From Ruminococcus sp. UBA3855 (GTDB lineage: Bacteria > Bacillota > Clostridia > Oscillospirales > Ruminococcaceae), in contig DGHF01000011.1 of assembly GCA_002392545.1 (NCBI GenBank), forward strand, positions 30,316 to 46,743: a stretch of 16,428 nucleotides of DNA. Reading direction: 5' to 3'. A program made the position numbers and the translations under genes. The notes below the pieces were generated by a model. That model was not told where the DNA came from. It searched no databases and was given only the letters and a program-made list of their open reading frames with translations. Positions 6,910 through 14,216 of the stretch are shown piece by piece (position 1 is the stretch's first letter; each line of letters begins with the position of its first letter).

Positions 6910-8697
6910 ATGGCTGAATCCATGGGAACACTGCGCCGGACACATGGGTGTGGTGAGGTCACAGAACCGGATATGCATGTTGTGGTAGGCGGTTTTGTAC
7001 AGTATATGCGCAATAAAAATAAGGTCATTTTTATTGTTCTGCGTGACAGGAGCGGGGAGGTACAGCTCGTTTTCAATGATGAGACTGACCGTGCCATTTT
7101 CGAAAAGGCTTCGTCCGTCAAGAATGAATATGTTCTGCTTGTCAAGGGGACTTCCGTTACTCGTCAGGACATTAACCCCGATATGCCGACAGGCAATATT
7201 GAAATCATTGCCGAGGAAATCCGCATTCTGGCAAAGTCCGAAACGTTGCCGTTCCTGATTATGGACGACATCAACGCAAGCGAGGAACAGCGTCTGAAAT
7301 ACCGCTATCTCGATTTGCGCCGTCCGTCATTGCAGAAAAATTTAATCATGCGCCACAAAATCGCAAAGTGCGCCCGTGAATATTTCTATGCACATGATTT
7401 CATTGAGATTGAAACCCCTATGATGATGAAATCCACTCCCGAAGGGGCGAGAGATTACCTCATTCCCTCCAGAGTACATCAGGGTGAATTCTATGCGCTC
7501 CCTCAGTCTCCGCAGATTTATAAACAGCTCCTTATGGTTGCCGGAATGGAACGGTATATTCAGATTGCACGCTGTTTCCGTGATGAAGATTTGAGAGCCG
7601 ACAGACAGCCGGAATTTACTCAAATTGACCTTGAAATGTCTTTCGTTGACGTGGAAGACATTCTTGAACTGACGGAAGGCTTTGTGAAAAAGCTCCTGAA
7701 AGATGTCCTTGACAGAGAACTTGAGACTCCGCTCCCTCGTCTTTCCTATGCGGAAGCTATGCGCCGTTATGGTTCAGATAAGCCGGATACCCGCTTTGCG
7801 ATGGAGATTCAGGACGTTTCCGAACTGGTCAAAGATTCCGGTTTCGGTGTGTTCTCCGGTGCGGTTCAGAATGGCGGTAGTGTGCGCTGTATCGTGGCAA
7901 AAAATTCCGCTAAAGTCCTTTCCAGAAAAGAAGTGGACAAACTGACGGAATTCGTTCGTGGTATCGGCGCAAAGGGTCTTGCTTTCATCAGATGGGCGGA
8001 CGAAAAGCCGAACTGCTCCTTTGCAAAATTCTTTACTGAGGAACAGCTCACAGAATTGTTGAATACTATCGACTGTCAGAAGGGTGATGTTGCTCTGTTT
8101 GTGGCTGATAAAAATTCTGTCACATTGCCGACTTTGGGCGCACTCCGTCTCGAAGTTGCGAAAAAGCTTGATATCATCCCCAAAGACCAGCTGAATTTTC
8201 TCTGGATTACTCAATTCCCGTTCTTTGAATGGGATGAGGATTCTCAGACTTGGCTTGCAATGCACCACCCCTTTACCATGCCGGAAGATGAGTGTTTGCC
8301 TTACCTTGAATCCAACCCTGAAAAGGTCACTGCTAAGGCCTATGACCTTGTTCTGAACGGTGTGGAACTGTGCAGTGGTTCTATGCGTATTACTGACTAT
8401 GAACTGCAAGAGAAAATGTTCCGTGCTCTCGGTCTTACTGATGAGGAAATTGAAGCAAAATTCGGCTTCTTGGTAGAGGCTTACCACTACGGCGCACCGC
8501 CTCACGGCGGGCTTGGAATCGGTCTTGACCGCCTTTCCATGGTACTCTGTCAGGCGGAAAGTCTGCGTGATGTGATTGCTTTCCCCAAGGTTAAGGATGC
8601 ATCAGAAGTTATGAGCCAGTGTCCGTCTCCGGTTGACCCTGAAAATCTTGATATTCTGGGAATTATGGTCAAGCCTAAAGAAAAGACAGAAGAATGA
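6910..8697 (+). CDS. aspS: Aspartyl-tRNA synthetase, bacterial type
   Basis: AspRS charges tRNA-Asp (and tRNA-Asn in non-discriminating forms). The 595 residues fit the bacterial type: an N-terminal OB-fold anticodon domain with RDRSGEVQLVF (45-55), YRYLDLRRP (131-139), QSPQIYKQ (199-206), motif 2 FRDEDLRADRQPEFTQ (223-238), a GAD insertion domain in the middle, and motif 3 GLGIGLDRL (534-542) followed by RDVIAFPK. The usual GGGS(I/V)RIH segment reads CSGSMRIT here, a mild variation. An AGAGGAG site lies nine bases or so before the ATG. It is the last gene of this transcript. Whether it also charges tRNA-Asn cannot be told; no gatCAB genes are in the window. Confidence 0.97.
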   Translation: MAESMGTLRRTHGCGEVTEPDMHVVVGGFVQYMRNKNKVIFIVLRDRSGEVQLVFNDETDRAIFEKASSVKNEYVLLVKGTSVTRQDINPDMPTGNIEIIAEEIRILAKSETLPFLIMDDINASEEQRLKYRYLDLRRPSLQKNLIMRHKIAKCAREYFYAHDFIEIETPMMMKSTPEGARDYLIPSRVHQGEFYALPQSPQIYKQLLMVAGMERYIQIARCFRDEDLRADRQPEFTQIDLEMSFVDVEDILELTEGFVKKLLKDVLDRELETPLPRLSYAEAMRRYGSDKPDTRFAMEIQDVSELVKDSGFGVFSGAVQNGGSVRCIVAKNSAKVLSRKEVDKLTEFVRGIGAKGLAFIRWADEKPNCSFAKFFTEEQLTELLNTIDCQKGDVALFVADKNSVTLPTLGALRLEVAKKLDIIPKDQLNFLWITQFPFFEWDEDSQTWLAMHHPFTMPEDECLPYLESNPEKVTAKAYDLVLNGVELCSGSMRITDYELQEKMFRALGLTDEEIEAKFGFLVEAYHYGAPPHGGLGIGLDRLSMVLCQAESLRDVIAFPKVKDASEVMSQCPSPVDPENLDILGIMVKPKEKTEE

Positions 8698-8722
8698 TGA
8701 AAAAATAATCTAAATGGGGGAC

Positions 8723-8787
8723 AATGCCCTTTAAGGCTTAGCACATTCTGCAAAAAACTAACGCAAAATGCACTAAGTGGGCATTTT
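8723..8787 (+). repeat. Long interrupted inverted repeat downstream of aspS
   Basis: Three nested pairings share one axis: AATGCCC (8723-8729) with GGGCATT (8779-8785), CTTAG (8737-8741) with CTAAG (8773-8777), and CATT (8744-8747) with AATG (8767-8770), around an A-rich loop of 19 bases. TTTT at 8784-8787 closes the 3' side. It lies 14 bases before a second, perfect terminator. It could be a first terminator, a 3' stabiliser of the aspS message, or a structured small RNA. Confidence 0.5.
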
Positions 8788-8801
8788 CTCAAAAATTCCT
8801 T

Positions 8802-8839
8802 ATGCAAGTACCCGAAAATTTCAGGGTACTTGCATTTTT
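8802..8839 (+). terminator. Strong intrinsic terminator of the hisS-aspS transcript
   Basis: A perfect 12-bp stem, ATGCAAGTACCC (8802-8813) with GGGTACTTGCAT (8824-8835), a ten-base loop and a T-run to 8839. It ends just before the promoter of the next gene. Confidence 0.92.
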
Positions 8840-8842
8840 GTG

Positions 8843-8871
8843 TTGACATTTCCGTTGAAACATGGTAAAAT
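8843..8871 (+). promoter_or_regulatory. Sigma-A type promoter of the TM2 gene
   Basis: TTGACA (8843-8848), a 17-base spacer and TAAAAT (8866-8871) with extended -10 TGG. Start of transcription is expected near 8878. An in-frame ATG at 8862 lies inside this promoter, which rules it out as the start of the gene. Confidence 0.85.
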
Positions 8872-8896
8872 GGTATCAGTGCATTGAAATCCAATC

Positions 8897-8903
8897 AGGG
8901 GGT
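8897..8903 (+). promoter_or_regulatory. Ribosome binding site that sets the TM2 gene start
   Basis: AGGGGGT lies about seven bases before the ATG at 8910 and downstream of the expected transcription start, which supports 8910 over the upstream ATG at 8862. Confidence 0.65.
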
Positions 8904-8909
8904 AAGAAT

Positions 8910-9725
8910 ATGGAAAACAATCAGAATTCTGAACAGCCAATGAAAAAAGGGCTTGCATCCGGAAAACGTGCTGTGGGAAAACATGTCTCTTTGAGGAAAA
9001 AGAATATTGCTTCGGGTCAGCCCTTGATGCCGGACGAGTCGGCGGTTCATCAGCAGTTTTCCTCTCCGGATGGGTCTTCCGCTTATCAGCAGTACCCTGC
9101 GCCGGATAGGTCTGCTATTCCGTATCAGTTGCCGATTCCTGATAAATCACCTGCTCCGGAATATCATGTCAATTTCGAGAAACGTTCTTATTTTCAGGAG
9201 GAAACCGGCGCACCTGTCATGGAACAAGACCCCTTTCCTGATATTCATGTAGCGGATGACTACCAGCCTGATTTTCAGGAGGTTCAGCAACCCTATCAAC
9301 AGGATTTTCAACAATCCTATCAGCAAAGCTTTCAGGAAGTCCAGCAACCTCATTACCATACTAAATATTGTAAATTCTGTGCAAGTAAAATTCCTTTTGA
9401 TGCCGTCGTGTGTACTCGTTGCGGTCGTCAGGTGGAAGTATTACAGCAGGCTCAGCCAAATGTACAGCAGGTAATACAGCCTCAGACTATTGTCTACCAA
9501 CAGGAACAACAAGTCCGGCTCGTTCCCAGAGGGAGGGCAAAAAATAAATGGATTGCATTTGTGTTGTGTCTGTTTTTCGGGTGGGCTGGTGCACATAAAT
9601 TTTATGAAGGGAAAAACGGTCTCGGAATTGCATACTTGTGTACTGGTGGTTTCTTCGGTGTGGGCTGGATTATCGATTTGCTCAAAATCTTTTTTAGACC
9701 TGACGAAACTTATTATGTCGACTGA
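8910..9725 (+). CDS. Zinc-ribbon and TM2-domain membrane protein
   Basis: The function is unknown. The 271-residue protein has three parts. Residues 1-150 look disordered, rich in Pro, Gln and Ser, with a 12-residue tandem repeat at 41-88 and a Gln/Phe/Tyr-rich run at 119-150. A zinc ribbon follows with CKFC (154-157) and CTRCG (168-172). After a Gln-rich linker and a basic patch comes a TM2 domain (about 211-262): two membrane helices joined by the hallmark turn GWAGAHKFYEGKNGLGI. TM2 proteins are widespread in bacteria and of unsettled role. The gene stands alone between its own promoter and a terminator. Both zinc-ribbon and tail are probably cytoplasmic, by inference. Confidence 0.85.
   Translation: MENNQNSEQPMKKGLASGKRAVGKHVSLRKKNIASGQPLMPDESAVHQQFSSPDGSSAYQQYPAPDRSAIPYQLPIPDKSPAPEYHVNFEKRSYFQEETGAPVMEQDPFPDIHVADDYQPDFQEVQQPYQQDFQQSYQQSFQEVQQPHYHTKYCKFCASKIPFDAVVCTRCGRQVEVLQQAQPNVQQVIQPQTIVYQQEQQVRLVPRGRAKNKWIAFVLCLFFGWAGAHKFYEGKNGLGIAYLCTGGFFGVGWIIDLLKIFFRPDETYYVD
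9030..9173 (+). repeat. 36-bp coding tandem repeat, four units
   Basis: Four units of exactly 36 bases (9030-9065, 9066-9101, 9102-9137, 9138-9173) each begin with CC(G/T)GA and encode a 12-residue unit that starts PDxS and usually holds an aromatic residue next to Gln. Units 1-3 are clear; the fourth is degenerate. In-frame spacing means unit gain or loss would keep the protein readable. Confidence 0.7.
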
Positions 9726-9731
9726 AAAAAC

Positions 9732-9755
9732 CGCCCTTTTGTGGGGCGTTTTTTT
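9732..9755 (+). terminator. Bidirectional terminator between TM2 gene and SGNH lipoprotein gene
   Basis: CGCCC (9732-9736) pairs with GGGCG (9744-9748), followed by seven T (9749-9755). A run of six A before the stem supplies a T-run on the other strand, so it can end both convergent genes. It begins seven bases after the TM2 stop and lies 13 bases past the minus-strand gene's stop. Confidence 0.8.
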
Positions 9756-9767
9756 GTGAATCTGATT

Positions 9768-11033
9768 TCATCTCAGCAAGTCCCCGAACTGCTCCAAAAA
9801 GGTTTCTGCAATCATTTGACAGCCTTCATCATTCGGATGTCCTCCGTATAATGTCTTTGCTGGTTCGGACGGGTCAGACAGCAATGCAGACCAGTCAAAC
9901 AAGGGTACATGCATTTCTTCTGCAATGACGGGGAAACGCTCGTTCAATGCCGTTCTGACGGCTTCGTGTGTCTCGTCATAGTCAAAGGGTGGTGCATTAA
10001 ACAAAATCACCTGACAGCCGGCGGATTGTAATTCAGTGATGAGGGAACGAATCCACGCTTCGATTTCTTCGGGGGTGCTGGTGGCAGAGGGCTTGCCGTC
10101 GTTGTATTGTCCGGCTACAAGGTCATTCGTTCCAAACGCAAGCGTTACAATGTCTCCCGATTTTGCACGTTTCAGCCAGTCTTCGGAAATTACTGCATCA
10201 CTTGCCCTTGCATAGCCTAACCCTGCATTCCAGACGGCATATTCATTCCCTAAACTCTCCGAAATTTCTGACACCCAAAAATTATTTGCATACGCTGTGG
10301 TTTGTGCGCCTTGTGTGATGGAGTCGCCGAAACATACCAGATTTTTTTTCACGTCACGTTTCGCACCAATCAATTTCGGAAGGGGAATCTCCATGTTATA
10401 AATGGGTTCATTTTCCTTGACTATGTAGGAATAGGCAAGTTCTGTCATTTTGGTGCAGGGTATCAGTTCGCCCTGTACTGTCCATTCCCATACCAAATAG
10501 TTACCTTCGGGAATGACAAGCTTCACAGAATCACTCCAGAAAGATTCTCCGGCAGTGACGGATTTTCCGGAATTGCCGTCAAAAGTAATTTCTGTCCAGT
10601 CGGTCAAATCCGTTTCACTGTCGGGGGCGGTCGTGACGTGTGCGCTGATTATCTCATAATCTGAGCCATTCATTCCGGCATGGGTTAAACGTCCTCTCTC
10701 CCATGTGGAATCTACCACATCAGAGAAATAGAAACAATATTCCAATTCTCCGGCTTGCTCAATGGGTAAATATGTGCGGTAAGTTGCACCTTTGGAAGCA
10801 TTTGTGGCATAATTCGCTCCGGTTGCGATGACTGTATTTGATGAATATTCGTCAAATTCTGACGGCTGTTTTTCAGGTAACTGAAATTCTGTTTCCGCCT
10901 GTGTTTCGGGGATAGATTCAGCGGATGACTCGACAGGCGGATTTTCAGGAGCTGTTTCAGATGTGCTTTCCGCTGTTCCGCAGGCACTCAAAAAAAGCAT
11001 GGTACAAAGCAGTACTGTTAAAAGTCGTTTCAT
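9768..11033 (-). CDS. SGNH/GDSL hydrolase lipoprotein
   Basis: A predicted surface lipoprotein esterase or lipase of unknown substrate, 421 residues. The start at 11033 gives a lipoprotein signal MKRLLTVLLC... with lipobox LSAC (15-18) and has GAAAGGA nine bases upstream. A longer frame from 11102 would run through the promoter. A Ser/Glu/Pro-rich linker (19-65) leads to a beta-rich N-terminal domain and a C-terminal SGNH domain with GDSIT (catalytic Ser238), NAGLGYARAS, GTND and GGHPNDEG (His399). The usual Asp three residues before the His (DxxH) is Tyr396 here. The two-domain layout and missing Asp recall some CE2 esterases, which can work with a Ser-His dyad; that link is a suggestion only. 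It is divergent from a second SGNH gene. Confidence 0.87.
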   Translation of the reverse strand: MKRLLTVLLCTMLFLSACGTAESTSETAPENPPVESSAESIPETQAETEFQLPEKQPSEFDEYSSNTVIATGANYATNASKGATYRTYLPIEQAGELEYCFYFSDVVDSTWERGRLTHAGMNGSDYEIISAHVTTAPDSETDLTDWTEITFDGNSGKSVTAGESFWSDSVKLVIPEGNYLVWEWTVQGELIPCTKMTELAYSYIVKENEPIYNMEIPLPKLIGAKRDVKKNLVCFGDSITQGAQTTAYANNFWVSEISESLGNEYAVWNAGLGYARASDAVISEDWLKRAKSGDIVTLAFGTNDLVAGQYNDGKPSATSTPEEIEAWIRSLITELQSAGCQVILFNAPPFDYDETHEAVRTALNERFPVIAEEMHVPLFDWSALLSDPSEPAKTLYGGHPNDEGCQMIAETFLEQFGDLLR

Positions 11034-11067
11034 GGGGGAAATCCTTTCATTTGGTGATGTTATCTGT

Positions 11068-11096
11068 ATTATAGCAGATTTGCAGGGGGCTGTCAA
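11068..11096 (-). promoter_or_regulatory. Perfect consensus promoter of the SGNH lipoprotein gene
   Basis: On the minus strand, TTGACA (11091-11096) and TATAAT (11068-11073) are 17 bases apart, a full sigma-A consensus. Transcription should begin near 11061, about 28 bases before the ATG at 11033. This supports the short start of that gene. Confidence 0.9.
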
Positions 11097-11137
11097 TTGC
11101 AATTCTTTCTTGATTTGTGGGAATTTTTACAATTTGG

Positions 11138-11166
11138 TAGACTTTTTTCTGGAAGTGTGGTATAAT
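11138..11166 (+). promoter_or_regulatory. Promoter of the dockerin-bearing SGNH gene
   Basis: TAGACT (11138-11143), a 17-base spacer, and TATAAT (11161-11166) with extended -10 TGG. The ATG at 11200 follows AAAGGA (11185-11190) by nine bases. Its -35 is 41 bases from the -35 of the divergent promoter, so a regulator bound between could affect both. Confidence 0.75.
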
Positions 11167-11199
11167 GAAATTATCCAAAATTTGAAAGGATGATAAACC

Positions 11200-12228
11200 A
11201 TGAAGAAAAAAAAATTGCTGTCTGCTTTGACAGCGGTTGTGATGACCTTCTGCATGACGGCTTCTTTCATGAATACCAGTGCAGAAGAAGAAAACGAAAA
11301 AATTCGCATTATGCCCCTTGGTGATTCCATTACAGACGGCTTCAATGTCGTGGGCGGTTACAGAACACCCCTCTGGAAAACATTGGAACAAAACGGCTAT
11401 ACTGACAATATTGAGTTCGTGGGGCAGAACTGGGGCGGTGAAGTCGCTCCGAGACATTCCGGCTATTCCGGTTATGCCATTGCTGATATTCCCAATCAGA
11501 GAATGGGAATTTATAATTTCATTGACTGGCTCATGACAGAGTATCCAGCGGATGTTGTTATGCTCCAAATCGGGACAAATGATATTCTTTCCAGTTATGA
11601 GCTTGACGGAATGGGAGACAGACTGGAGCTGTTGGTTGATTCTGTGCTGAATTACATCCCTGAAGGAGGTATGCTGTTTTTGGCGACAATTCCCTATATG
11701 GATGCAGATGTCACTACTTACACGGATGCTTACACCGTTGAGGAAATGGACAAGGCGGTTGATGATTACAATGCTCAGGTTAAGGCTCTCGCTGAAAAGA
11801 AAATCGCTGAGGGTAAGCCTGTTACTCTCTCCGATAATAATGCTGTTCTCACCAAAGCTGACCTTGCGGATGGTGTTCATCCCAGCGAGGAGGGCTATGC
11901 AAAATTAGGGGCGCACTGGTATGAAATGCTCAAACCTTACCTTGACAATGCTCTTGGAAATACCAGCATTCAGCCTACTGAGGATACAACAGAAACTACT
12001 GAAACTGAACCCATTCCCACAGAAAGTGAAACAATTTGTATTGAGCCTGTTCTTTATGATTTGGATTTTGACAAAAAAGTTGGTGTTTCTGATATTATCG
12101 TTCTGCAAAAATATCTGCTGAAAAAGGGGTCACTCTCCAACTGGACAAATGCAGATTTGAACGGTGACGGCGTTATCAATATTATTGACCTTGCATTGCT
12201 GAAACGGATGGTATTCAAAAACCGCTGA
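11200..12228 (+). CDS. Secreted SGNH esterase (CE3-like) with C-terminal dockerin
   Basis: Probably a cellulosomal carbohydrate esterase that removes acetyl groups from plant cell-wall polysaccharide. The 342 residues comprise a signal peptide (1 to about 28, ending TSA), an SGNH domain (35-250), a Thr/Glu/Pro-rich linker (about 256-282) and a type I dockerin (about 286-342). Catalytic residues: Ser43 in MPLGDSITDG, the GTND block, and Asp224/His227 in DGVHPSEEG. The MPLGDSITDGFNVVGGYR block resembles CE3 acetylxylan esterases. The dockerin has two calcium-binding repeats, the first starting DLDFDKKVG and the second DLNGDGVIN, each followed by a helix; it would dock the enzyme to a scaffoldin cohesin. 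No cohesin gene is visible here. CE family is a tentative call; SGNH and dockerin are firm. Confidence 0.9.
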   Translation: MKKKKLLSALTAVVMTFCMTASFMNTSAEEENEKIRIMPLGDSITDGFNVVGGYRTPLWKTLEQNGYTDNIEFVGQNWGGEVAPRHSGYSGYAIADIPNQRMGIYNFIDWLMTEYPADVVMLQIGTNDILSSYELDGMGDRLELLVDSVLNYIPEGGMLFLATIPYMDADVTTYTDAYTVEEMDKAVDDYNAQVKALAEKKIAEGKPVTLSDNNAVLTKADLADGVHPSEEGYAKLGAHWYEMLKPYLDNALGNTSIQPTEDTTETTETEPIPTESETICIEPVLYDLDFDKKVGVSDIIVLQKYLLKKGSLSNWTNADLNGDGVINIIDLALLKRMVFKNR

Positions 12229-12237
12229 TGCAAAAAT

Positions 12238-12274
12238 ATCCCCTCTCAGGTTTTCTGAAAGGGGATTGCTTTTT
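12238..12274 (+). terminator. Bidirectional terminator between convergent genes
   Basis: ATCCCCTCTCAG (12238-12249) pairs with CTGAAAGGGGAT (12255-12266) with one mismatch and a five-base loop, then TGCTTTTT. The minus strand reads into ATATTTTT after the same stem, so it can also end the minus-strand solute-binding protein gene, whose stop codon lies inside the plus-strand T-run. Confidence 0.85.
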
Positions 12275-14216
12275 ACTGGGCGGAGCTGGAAACACGGTTT
12301 TCCAGCCACTCCTGATAACATTTTTCGTATTCGTCCATGCTCATGGAGACTTCATACAGGTGGTGTCGCTTGTAACGCTGTAATACAATACCCACAGGCG
12401 CAAATTCGCCCTCGAATTGGTTCAGCTTCGAAACAATATACCCCTCTGAAAGGGCTATGCTGAACGGTGCAACTATTGCATGTTCAACCAGAATCCTTTC
12501 TGCTTCTGAAAAAAGCCGATAGCGTTCGGAATCGTTATCAAATGTATTTGAGGCTTGACTGACTTTCTCAGACCATTCCGCAAATAATGCCTGTATTTTG
12601 GGGTCGTCGCATTTGTCCCAAAACATGTAGGAACTTCCTTCGGCGAATGGGTCAGCCCATGTTTCAGGGTCGGCATAGTCTGCGCCCCAATTGCATTTCA
12701 AGAGCGCATAATTGCCGTTTCTCCGGACGGCGGAAAGAAATCCTGTTTCAGGTCCTGCTTCTACAATCACATCTACAAAATCCGTCCCAAGTGCTTCTTC
12801 AATCTGTGCTTCTGTAAGGGCGCATTCATAGTCCCAATTCATTGAGGCGGGATTGTAGGGGAGCAGAATTTTAATCGGGAATGTTACTCCGGCTTCTTCC
12901 AGCTCCGGACGGGCAATATCACGGTATTCCTGCGCTTTCTCAATGCTGAAACTGTCTCGGTGGGTAATTTCTTTCAATGCATCAAACTCTGTATAATCTT
13001 TTCCACCTGTGACAGCAAATGTTTTCGGGGTGATGGTGTTGGAAATCAGGTTTTCCGGATGATACGGCTCATAAATTCCTAACAATTCCTGACGGTTGAT
13101 AGATGCCATGATTGCCTGACGGAAATTTTCATTTTTTACGGCGATTCTCCAGTTATCCGGCTCGTAGGCTTCGGGGAACTGCGGATTGAAATTGAAACAA
13201 TAGAAATAGCTGTAAGATACTTCCGGTCTTGTGGGGTGCACGAGGTCTTTGGTTTTGTCGTCGCTCATCCATGTATCAAGCATTTCCGTGCTTATTTGTG
13301 CGTGGTCGATTTCGCCATTCAGGAACATGCTTGTCTGTACCATGTAGGCATCAAGGTTGTATTCCTCCGAAATCTTGTCAATATGTACGTTTTCAATGTC
13401 CCAATAATCGAGGTTTTTCGTCAGAATCCGCTTTTCCTGCGGTTGGAAATATGATAAAATATAAGCTCCATTATATAAAACATTCTGGTTGTCACGTCCG
13501 AACATATCGCCGGCTTCTTCCAGATATTGCCGGTTCACTGGCATATATGAGGGATAGCTTAATACTGTCAGGAAAAAGGGGCACGGCTGGTCAAGCGTGT
13601 AAACCAGCGTGTAATCATCTAAGGCTTTCACACCAATGTCTTCGGCTCTGGCTTCGGGGACTGGTTCAATCGGTTCGCCGTCGTCGTTGACGGTGCGTGT
13701 ACCGTTGGCACTCTCCATCAGGTATTCTGTATAATCATAGTATTCCTGCGCACCATGCACCACTGAACCGGAAGAATACATATACTGACAGGTCGATTCA
13801 TGGGAGGCATTATTGACATATTCCGCACAGGCTACCCAGTCATCTGCCTTGACATCTGCATAAATATTCCCCTGATAATCTACCCAATGCACATCTGGTC
13901 TGATGTGAAACGTCCATTCCGTCATATTGTCGTTATGTTCCCAACTTTCCGCTAATGCAGGGAGGATATTTCCATAATTATCATAGTCAATCAGACAGTC
14001 AATAATATTGGCGGAAATTTCCGTTTCATTATAGCTGTTTGTTGTCAGGTAATTGAGAGTCTGGACTTCGATGGAATAAAATTTACGAAATTCGGTTTCT
14101 TTTTGTTCCTCCGTTTCTTCTTCGGGCTTCGGGGAAGGAGTGGGGAGATTTCCACATCCGGTCAAGCCAATACAAAGCAATCCGCAAAGCAATCGGGAAA
14201 ATAAATTTTTTTTCAT
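12273..14216 (-). CDS. Oligopeptide-type solute-binding lipoprotein (family 5)
   Basis: A predicted membrane-anchored extracellular binding protein of the DppA/OppA family, which capture peptides, nickel or sugars for ABC import. The 647 residues start with a lipoprotein signal ending in lipobox LTGC (18-21), then an acidic linker and the large two-lobe binding fold; family-typical segments include ALAESWEHND, WTFHIRPDVHW, NFRQAIMASINRQELL and the LLKCNWGADYADPETWADPF region. The ligand cannot be told from sequence. The ATG overlaps the stop of the diguanylate cyclase gene by four bases (ATGA), and its GAGGAGG site (14224-14230) lies within that gene, implying translational coupling. No permease or ATPase gene is nearby, so transport may not be its job; presenting ligand to the cyclase is an inference. 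Confidence 0.9.
   Translation of the reverse strand: MKKNLFSRLLCGLLCIGLTGCGNLPTPSPKPEEETEEQKETEFRKFYSIEVQTLNYLTTNSYNETEISANIIDCLIDYDNYGNILPALAESWEHNDNMTEWTFHIRPDVHWVDYQGNIYADVKADDWVACAEYVNNASHESTCQYMYSSGSVVHGAQEYYDYTEYLMESANGTRTVNDDGEPIEPVPEARAEDIGVKALDDYTLVYTLDQPCPFFLTVLSYPSYMPVNRQYLEEAGDMFGRDNQNVLYNGAYILSYFQPQEKRILTKNLDYWDIENVHIDKISEEYNLDAYMVQTSMFLNGEIDHAQISTEMLDTWMSDDKTKDLVHPTRPEVSYSYFYCFNFNPQFPEAYEPDNWRIAVKNENFRQAIMASINRQELLGIYEPYHPENLISNTITPKTFAVTGGKDYTEFDALKEITHRDSFSIEKAQEYRDIARPELEEAGVTFPIKILLPYNPASMNWDYECALTEAQIEEALGTDFVDVIVEAGPETGFLSAVRRNGNYALLKCNWGADYADPETWADPFAEGSSYMFWDKCDDPKIQALFAEWSEKVSQASNTFDNDSERYRLFSEAERILVEHAIVAPFSIALSEGYIVSKLNQFEGEFAPVGIVLQRYKRHHLYEVSMSMDEYEKCYQEWLENRVSSSAQ

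Noticed and set aside
7774..8505. Open frame of 243 codons on the minus strand inside aspS
   Set aside because: It lies opposite a clear AspRS coding sequence and has no domain or ribosome site of its own.
8862..8909. Upstream start for the TM2 gene at 8862
   Set aside because: The ATG lies within the promoter, ahead of the expected transcription start; the 8910 start has its own ribosome site.
11034..11102. Upstream start for the SGNH lipoprotein at 11102
   Set aside because: It would place a perfect promoter inside the coding region and hide the lipoprotein signal peptide behind 23 residues.
11047..11880. Open frame of 277 codons on the minus strand across the SGNH-dockerin gene
   Set aside because: It is antisense to a gene with intact catalytic motifs and a dockerin, and it runs through both promoters of the divergent region.
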